Source of the DNA: Opitutaceae bacterium
GTDB lineage: Bacteria; Verrucomicrobiota; Verrucomicrobiia; Opitutales; Opitutaceae
Direction: 5' to 3'
NCBI GenBank assembly: GCA_016711225.1
Contig: JADJTK010000038.1
Span: 1-39,423, forward strand
DNA length: 39,423 nt
Shown here: piece by piece, positions 35,170-39,423 of the stretch
Layout: the number at the start of each line of letters is the position of its first letter
Numbering within the stretch: position 1 is the stretch's first letter
The notes under the pieces: generated by a model
Told to the model about the DNA's origin: nothing
What the model saw: only the letters and a program-made list of their open reading frames with translations
Database searches by the model: none
Position numbers and translations under genes: made by a program

Positions 35170-35667
35170 TCAGCTCTTCTGGCCGTGCAGCTTCAGCCAC
35201 ACCGTGCCCGTCCAGCTCTCGAAAAACAGGCGCAGGCCGCCGCAGTGTTCCACCTTCTCGGCGACGATGGAGATGCGCTCCGCCGCGAGGATCTCGCGGG
35301 CGACCACGACATTGCCGCGCCCCACGGCGAACTCCTCGTTGGCCAGGCGCAGCGGGCTGCCCCCGCCAAAGATCTTGGCCTTCATCTGCCGCGGCGCACT
35401 GCCCAGCGCACACATCTGCCGGATCAGCTCCGCGGTGGCCCAGTCGCCATGGATCGCGCTCTTGCCGCCGCGGGGCACCAGATAGTGGTTCATGCCGCCA
35501 ATCCCCAACGAAGCGTCGAAGAGGCATACCGACACGCACGAGCCCAACACCGTGGACATCCGAATCCGGCCCGGTTCGGCCACAATGTCACCAGCCCACA
35601 GCACGGCCTCGCCGAAGACCACATCCGCGGCCGCCGGAGGCGGAGCAACGAATTCGGTGTCACGCAT
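35170..35667 (-). CDS. cheD: Chemoreceptor glutamine deamidase CheD
   Basis: 165 aa from ATG 35667, preceded by GGAGG (35677-35681) at 9 nt. Catalytic Cys44 in STVLGSCVSVCLFD and His61 in GIGGMNHYLVP are present, followed by HGDWATAELIRQM and KIFGGGSPL. It deamidates receptor Gln residues to Glu. In many systems CheD also binds the phosphatase CheC; no cheC is seen here. The open frame upstream of 35667 crosses repeat DNA and is not coding. The gap to cheR is 213 bp and repeat-filled, the largest within the cheR-HDOD run, so a second promoter here is possible. Confidence 0.95.
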   Translation of the reverse strand: MRDTEFVAPPPAAADVVFGEAVLWAGDIVAEPGRIRMSTVLGSCVSVCLFDASLGIGGMNHYLVPRGGKSAIHGDWATAELIRQMCALGSAPRQMKAKIFGGGSPLRLANEEFAVGRGNVVVAREILAAERISIVAEKVEHCGGLRLFFESWTGTVWLKLHGQKS

Positions 35668-35676
35668 CGGTGAATT

Positions 35677-35681
35677 CCTCC
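35677..35681 (-). promoter_or_regulatory. Shine-Dalgarno GGAGG of cheD
   Basis: CCTCC on the plus strand reads GGAGG on the minus strand, 9 nt before the cheD ATG. It fixes the start at 35667 against the long upstream open frame. Confidence 0.65.
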
Positions 35682-35735
35682 GGGTACGCCGCTGAAGTCC
35701 AAGGGAACGACAGACGGAAGGGACAATCGCCGCTG

Positions 35736-35794
35736 GTGGCGCCGGCCTCCGAGCCGGCGAAAACAAACCCCGCAGGCACGAAGGCCTGCGCCAC
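35736..35794. repeat. Palindromic intergenic element between cheR and cheD
   Basis: GGTGGCGCCGGCCTCCGAGCC from about 35735, then CGCAGGCACGAAGGCCTGCG from 35771 with GCCAC after it. This is the GTGGCGCAGGCCT family in inverted arrangement. Confidence 0.75.
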
Positions 35795-35880
35795 GCCTTG
35801 GGGATTCGTCGCGCACTCCCGCCGTGCCCGCGCAGGAGCAACGACCGAGGTGGCGGGGGCTGACGATGGGCGGCCATTGC

Positions 35881-36735
35881 TCATGATGGAGGGGCCCCGG
35901 GTTCGCGCCGGTACATCGCGGGAGCCACCATGCGCAACGGCAGGGGCAGGCCCTGCAAGGTCTCGGCGTGGGCGATGAAGAGCGCCCCACCCACCCGCAG
36001 GTTGCGACACATGCGCCCGACCACCGCGTGCTGGGTGGGCCGGTCGAAGTAGATCATCACATTGCGGAAGAAGATGGCGTCGAACATCTCCCGCAGCCCG
36101 AAGTCGGCATCCAGAAAGTTGAGCTGGCCGAACTGCACGCAGGCGCGCACCTCCGGGGCGATCCGCACTTGGGGATGCTTCGGGTCGCGGCTGCGCAGGA
36201 GGTATTTCGACTTCAACGGCGCAGGGATGGGCGCCGCCTGCTCGGTCGAGTAGGTCGCCTGCCGGGCAATCCCAAGCACCCGGGTGCACACGTCGGTCGC
36301 CAGCAGGGAAAACTCGAAGGGCTGGCGGGCGCGCTGCTCCAGCAACGTCATGGCCAGCGTATAGGCCTCCTCCCCGGAGGAGCAGCCCGCGCACCAGACG
36401 CGAAACACCGGAGTGGGCGGATGCTTGCGCCACGCCGGCAGCACGTCGTCGACAAGCAGGTCAAAATGCACCGGCTCGCGGAAGAAATCGGTCTTGTTGG
36501 TGGTGGCGAGGTTGAGCAGGTGCTCGAGCTCCTCGGCCTGCATTTCCGTATCGGAGAAGAAGAGGCGGTGGTACTCGTCTACCGTCGCCAGCCCCAACTC
36601 ACGCACCCGGCGGTGCAGCCGGCTTTGCAGCAGCACGCGCTTGGACTCCGGCATCTTGATCCCCAACCGGGTGGTGATCAGCGTGCTGAAATCGGCGAAC
36701 TGCTCGGCGGTGAGAGTGGCGGCTTCAGAGATCAT
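35881..36735 (-). CDS. cheR: Chemotaxis protein methyltransferase CheR
   Basis: 284 aa from ATG 36735 (a TTG at 36750 is in frame but less likely). N-terminal helical domain LTAEQFADFSTLITTRLGIKM..; catalytic LATTNKTDFFREPVHFD; SAM site FRVWCAGCSSGEEAYTLAM (about 111-129); ATDVCTRVLGIARQATYS; FDAIFFRNVMIYFDRPTQ; and VGGALFIAHAETLQGL. It methylates receptor glutamates using S-adenosylmethionine. The last receptor in the window ends in NFERY, a fit to the CheR-docking pentapeptide, so tethered methylation is expected. Confidence 0.96.
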   Translation of the reverse strand: MISEAATLTAEQFADFSTLITTRLGIKMPESKRVLLQSRLHRRVRELGLATVDEYHRLFFSDTEMQAEELEHLLNLATTNKTDFFREPVHFDLLVDDVLPAWRKHPPTPVFRVWCAGCSSGEEAYTLAMTLLEQRARQPFEFSLLATDVCTRVLGIARQATYSTEQAAPIPAPLKSKYLLRSRDPKHPQVRIAPEVRACVQFGQLNFLDADFGLREMFDAIFFRNVMIYFDRPTQHAVVGRMCRNLRVGGALFIAHAETLQGLPLPLRMVAPAMYRREPGAPPS

Positions 36736-37100
36736 TGGGAAGCGGGCCAAATGGGCGGATTCAGTTCCGACGGTAGGGCCGGACCTTGTGTCCGTGCCGC
36801 TTCAATCCCCGGGCGATGCGTTCTTGGCCACGAAGAGGCACAGAAATCCACGAAAAAGGATCCGACTTTTCGTGACTCTTCGCGCCCTTCTTTGGCCATC
36901 TGCCACCCGATTTTCGAGTTCCCGGCATCCGGTTCTACGTTACATCCATTGCCACGGCAGCAGGCGCGGAGGCCTGCCCTACGGCGTGGCGCAGGCCTCC
37001 CCGCCTGCGAGAATATCGCGTGCCAGCACGCTCCTCCAACCGGAGAGAGATCAGGCAGCGCAGCCCGGGAGGATTGGATGACCTGTCTCATGGCGGCGGT
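36736..37100. repeat. 365-bp gene-free stretch with hairpins and repeats
   Basis: CACGAAAA (36849-36856) pairs with TTTTCGTG (36867-36874), an 8-bp stem inside a longer TTGGCCACGAAGAGG.. repeat. GCAGGCGCGGAGGCCTGC and GTGGCGCAGGCCTCCCCGCC (36960-37010) belong to the dispersed palindrome family. No gene. The hairpin could terminate or attenuate transcription between the upstream mcp-cheW genes and cheR. Confidence 0.6.
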
Positions 37101-37244
37101 TTAGCGGGCGAAAACGGCCAGCACGGCGATAGTGCGCGCGTTGGTCGAGGCCCCGAAATAGCTGATCGCGCCCACGATGAGGGCGATCGCCGCGATGCAG
37201 CCAAAGCCCAGCAGGAGCTTGGCGCCAAGTTTCAAGCGATTCAT
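37101..37244 (-). CDS. 47-aa microORF resembling an MCP N-terminus
   Basis: ATG 37244 to TAA 37101. The peptide begins MNRLKLGAKLLLGFG, continues CIAAIALIVGAISYFG and ends ASTNARTIAVLAVFAR. A short basic start, then one membrane helix of about 22 residues ending in YFG, is the standard opening of methyl-accepting chemotaxis proteins. The sequence then stops instead of entering a sensor domain. GGAAAG lies about 10 nt upstream, a weak ribosome site. It sits between cheW and cheR on the operon strand. Either the leftover of a deleted receptor gene or a small membrane protein in its own right; the second is unproven. Confidence 0.55.
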   Translation of the reverse strand: MNRLKLGAKLLLGFGCIAAIALIVGAISYFGASTNARTIAVLAVFAR

Positions 37245-37357
37245 GACGACAACACTTTCCACCAACCGACAGGGAGGACCCGCCGCCCGCAGCTACGGGC
37301 GGCGCCAGGAAGCCGCCGGCCGCAAGGAGCGGGCGGCGGCAAACAACTCGCGGGCGC

Positions 37358-37864
37358 TCAGGCGACGGCGGCCACCGGCCGCCCGGCCGACTCGTTGAGC
37401 GCCACCAGATCGTCCGTGGAGAAGACGCGCTCGATATCCAAGATGATGGTGAAGCGGTCGTCACGCCGGCCCATGCCCAGGATCAGATCGGTGCGCCAAC
37501 GCATGCCCAGAGTCGGCGGCTCGTTGATCTCGTGCGGCTCCAGCTCGAGCACCTCGTGCACGGCATCGGCCAGGCCGCCCACCACGACGTTCTCGCCGTC
37601 GATCAGCAGGTCCATGACGATGATACGGGTCTGGAGGGAGTCGGCGGTCTGGGGCAGGCCGAACTTGCTGCGCAGATCGACCACGGGAATGGCGTTGCCG
37701 CGCACATTGACCACGCCGCGCAGGTAACCCGGAGCGGTGGGCACACGGGTGATGTGGCTGAGATCGAGGACCTCGCGCGCCTTGAAGACGTTGATCGCAA
37801 AGAGTTCGTCGCCCAGCCGGAAGGTGAGGTACCGAGCCGTCTCGGTGATTTTGGGAGTGCTCAT
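37358..37864 (-). CDS. cheW: Chemotaxis coupling protein CheW
   Basis: 168 aa, full length. ETARYLTFRLGDELFAINVFKAREVLDLSHITRVPTAPGYLRGVVNVRGNAIPVVDLRSKFGL is the classical CheW core with the NVRG-x-x-x-PV-x-DLR motif; RIIVMDLLIDGENVVVGGLADAVHEVLEL and FTIILDIERVFS complete the two beta-barrel halves. It bridges receptor tips and CheA. The nearest upstream gene is the receptor, 221 bp away. Confidence 0.96.
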   Translation of the reverse strand: MSTPKITETARYLTFRLGDELFAINVFKAREVLDLSHITRVPTAPGYLRGVVNVRGNAIPVVDLRSKFGLPQTADSLQTRIIVMDLLIDGENVVVGGLADAVHEVLELEPHEINEPPTLGMRWRTDLILGMGRRDDRFTIILDIERVFSTDDLVALNESAGRPVAAVA

Positions 37865-37879
37865 GGAATCTGAGAGAAG

Positions 37880-38075
37880 GTTGAATTCTAAATACTACAG
37901 AGTCGGAAGGTCACAGAGGGCACTGAGACGGAGGAGATCACAGAGAAGGAGAAAGGTTTGGAGACATCTCGGCGATGGGGTATGACTGGCCGCATTCGCT
38001 GTTGCTGCGGTTGGTACCGTTCATCAATTCCGACGCTCCGTGCGCTCCTTCCGGTCTCTGTGGCCTCTGTGGCGA
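37880..38075. repeat. Intergenic CACAGAG / CTCTGTGG inverted repeats
   Basis: CACAGAGGGCACTGAG and GATCACAGAGAAGG (about 37911-37950) face GCTCCGTGCGCTCC and TCTCTGTGGCCTCTGTGGCG (about 38035-38075). Similar words occur near 3290 and 3363. No gene between cheW and the receptor. Confidence 0.55.
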
Positions 38076-38085
38076 ATGTTTGGAC

Positions 38086-39423
38086 TCAGTACCGCTCGAA
38101 GTTGTTGTCGTCGGCCGGGCCGCCACCGAGGTCGATGGAGACACCCGAGGAGGGCTTGGCGGCGGTCTTGGCCTTCGGGGCCGGACGGTTGAGGTCGGCG
38201 AGGGCGGCCTTGGCCACATGCGCCGGAGCGGGCTTGCCCACATGCACGGTGGAGTGGGCCACCTGCACGCTGGACTTGCGACGGGCGGCGGCGGCGCGGC
38301 CGTCGTCGTTGACCTTGAAGAACTCGATGGCGCTTTGGAGCTGCTCGGCCTGGCTGGCGAGCTCCTCGGAGGAGGAGGCCATCTCTTCGGAGGCGGAGGC
38401 GTTCTGCTGGATCACCTTGTCCAGTTCCTGGATCGCCTTGTTGATCTGGCCGGCACCGCTGTTCTGCTCCTCGCTGGCGGTGGTGATGTCCTTCACCAGG
38501 TCGGCGGTCTTGCGGATGTCGGGCACCAGCTTGTTGAGCATCTCCCCGGCGGCCTCGGCGATCTCCACCGAGGAGGCGGAAAGCTTGCTGATCTCGCCGG
38601 CGGCCGTGGAGCTACGCTCGGCCAGCTTGCGTACTTCGGAAGCCACCACCGCGAAGCCCTTGCCGTGTTCGCCGGCGCGCGCGGCCTCGATGGCGGCGTT
38701 GAGCGCGAGCAGGTCGGTTTGGCGGGCGATCTCCTCGATGATCGAGATCTTCTGGGCGATCTCCTTCATGGCCTTCACCGTCTGTGCCACCGACTGGCCG
38801 GCTTCAGCGGCGTCGGTCGCCGCCTTGGTCGAGATCTTCTCGGTCTGGCGGGCGTTCTCGGTGTTCTGCTGGATGGAGGCGGTGGACTCTTCCATGGAGG
38901 CGGATACCTCCTCCACGGAGGCGGCCTGTTCGGAGGAGCCGGTGGAAAGGGTCTGGGCGGTGCTGGTCATTTCCTCGCTGCCGGAGGAGACGTTCTCGGC
39001 GGCCGAACGCACGTTGGCCACCACATCGCGCAAATTCGTGACCATCTTTTGGAGGGCGAGGCCCAGCGTATCCTTGTCGGAGGCCAGCTTCACCTCGTGG
39101 CGCAGGTCGCCGTCGCCGATCTGCACGGCCAGCTTGGCCTTGCCGTCGAGCGCCTCGGCCATGCCGTTGGCGGCCACGGAGAGCGCGCCGATCTCGTCGG
39201 TGGACTCGACCACCACACGGGCGCTGAGGTCGCCGATGGCGATCTGGCCCAGGCCGGAAAACCAGCTTGGCCACCGGCCGGTGATCATGCGGATGATGAT
39301 GATGCCGAGGGCGAGCGCCAGGCCCACGCAGACGATACAACCCACGATCAAAACGTTGGACGACATAGCCAGCGAGCTGGCGGCCTCCTCTGCCGACTCC
39401 GTGGTGGCCTCCATGTTAAACGC
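38086..39423 (-). CDS. Methyl-accepting chemotaxis protein, N-terminus outside window
   Basis: The frame is open to the right edge (codons GCG TTT AAC precede the Met at 39414), so the sensor domain is cut off. Visible: the second membrane helix VLIVGCIVCVGLALALGIIII, two successive HAMP units (GLGQIAIGDLSARVVVES.. and LAVQIGDGDLRHEVKLAS..), methylation helices, and the tip IIEEIARQTDLLALNAAIEAARAGE with GKGFAVVASEVRKLAERSS. The C-terminus has a flexible Ala/Pro/Lys-rich linker ending DLGGGPADDNNFERY. The final five residues N-F-E-R-Y fit x-[FHWY]-x-x-[FHWY], the CheR/CheB tether. First gene of the visible cluster and its probable receptor. Confidence 0.95.
   Translation of the reverse strand, partial: AFNMEATTESAEEAASSLAMSSNVLIVGCIVCVGLALALGIIIIRMITGRWPSWFSGLGQIAIGDLSARVVVESTDEIGALSVAANGMAEALDGKAKLAVQIGDGDLRHEVKLASDKDTLGLALQKMVTNLRDVVANVRSAAENVSSGSEEMTSTAQTLSTGSSEQAASVEEVSASMEESTASIQQNTENARQTEKISTKAATDAAEAGQSVAQTVKAMKEIAQKISIIEEIARQTDLLALNAAIEAARAGEHGKGFAVVASEVRKLAERSSTAAGEISKLSASSVEIAEAAGEMLNKLVPDIRKTADLVKDITTASEEQNSGAGQINKAIQELDKVIQQNASASEEMASSSEELASQAEQLQSAIEFFKVNDDGRAAAARRKSSVQVAHSTVHVGKPAPAHVAKAALADLNRPAPKAKTAAKPSSGVSIDLGGGPADDNNFERY

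Overview
The window is a high-GC bacterial chromosome segment. It is most likely from a member of Verrucomicrobiota, probably Opitutaceae-like. This is inferred from the mutS / xseB-dxs / pyrH-frr-proB gene content, the scarcity of Shine-Dalgarno sequences, the ECF sigma / YfbK-type gene pair, and intergenic spaces crowded with short palindromic repeats. I could not check taxonomy by database search.

Layout. 1-1136: 3' part of a family-4 glycosyltransferase. 1137-2560: no gene; a tandem array of about 100-bp units, each carrying a 16-bp perfect palindrome, followed by what looks like a gutted group II intron on the minus strand. 2561-8525: GFA-type zinc protein, a RidA/FkbO-like protein, an alpha/beta hydrolase (minus) and mutS. 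8745-10804: ECF sigma factor plus an anti-sigma/YfbK-like membrane protein that has lost its vWA core. 11010-12828: chemoreceptor gene split by a frameshift, behind a structured leader. 13115-18899: housekeeping block xseB-dxs, pyrH, frr, an eroded foreign ORF, proB. 19151-23453: multi-PAS hybrid histidine kinase (one frameshift) with a LuxR-type response regulator. 23736-24725: DUF481-type outer-membrane protein (minus).

25051 to the right edge is one long minus-strand chemosensory cluster. In transcription order: mcp (N-terminus outside the window), cheW, a 47-aa MCP-N-terminus-like microORF, cheR, cheD, cheB, a CheY-like regulator with a basic tail, a 663-aa soluble protein with two MCP-tip-like hairpins and a CheZ-like D-x3-Q motif, a hybrid kinase with Hpt (frameshifted), a STAS protein, cheY, cheA and an HDOD protein. 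Spacings from cheD downward are mostly 5-46 bp, and cheB/regulator overlap by ATGA, which points to co-transcription. The receptor ends in NFERY, which fits the CheR/CheB tethering pentapeptide. No canonical CheZ, CheC or CheX is visible, so the 663-aa protein is the best candidate for the missing phosphatase or scaffold function.

Three single-base frameshifts fall in three signal-transduction genes. Two lie in G/C homopolymers, so sequencing error must be excluded before calling them pseudogenes. Several families of dispersed inverted repeats occupy nearly every intergenic space, and one supplies the mutS stop codon.
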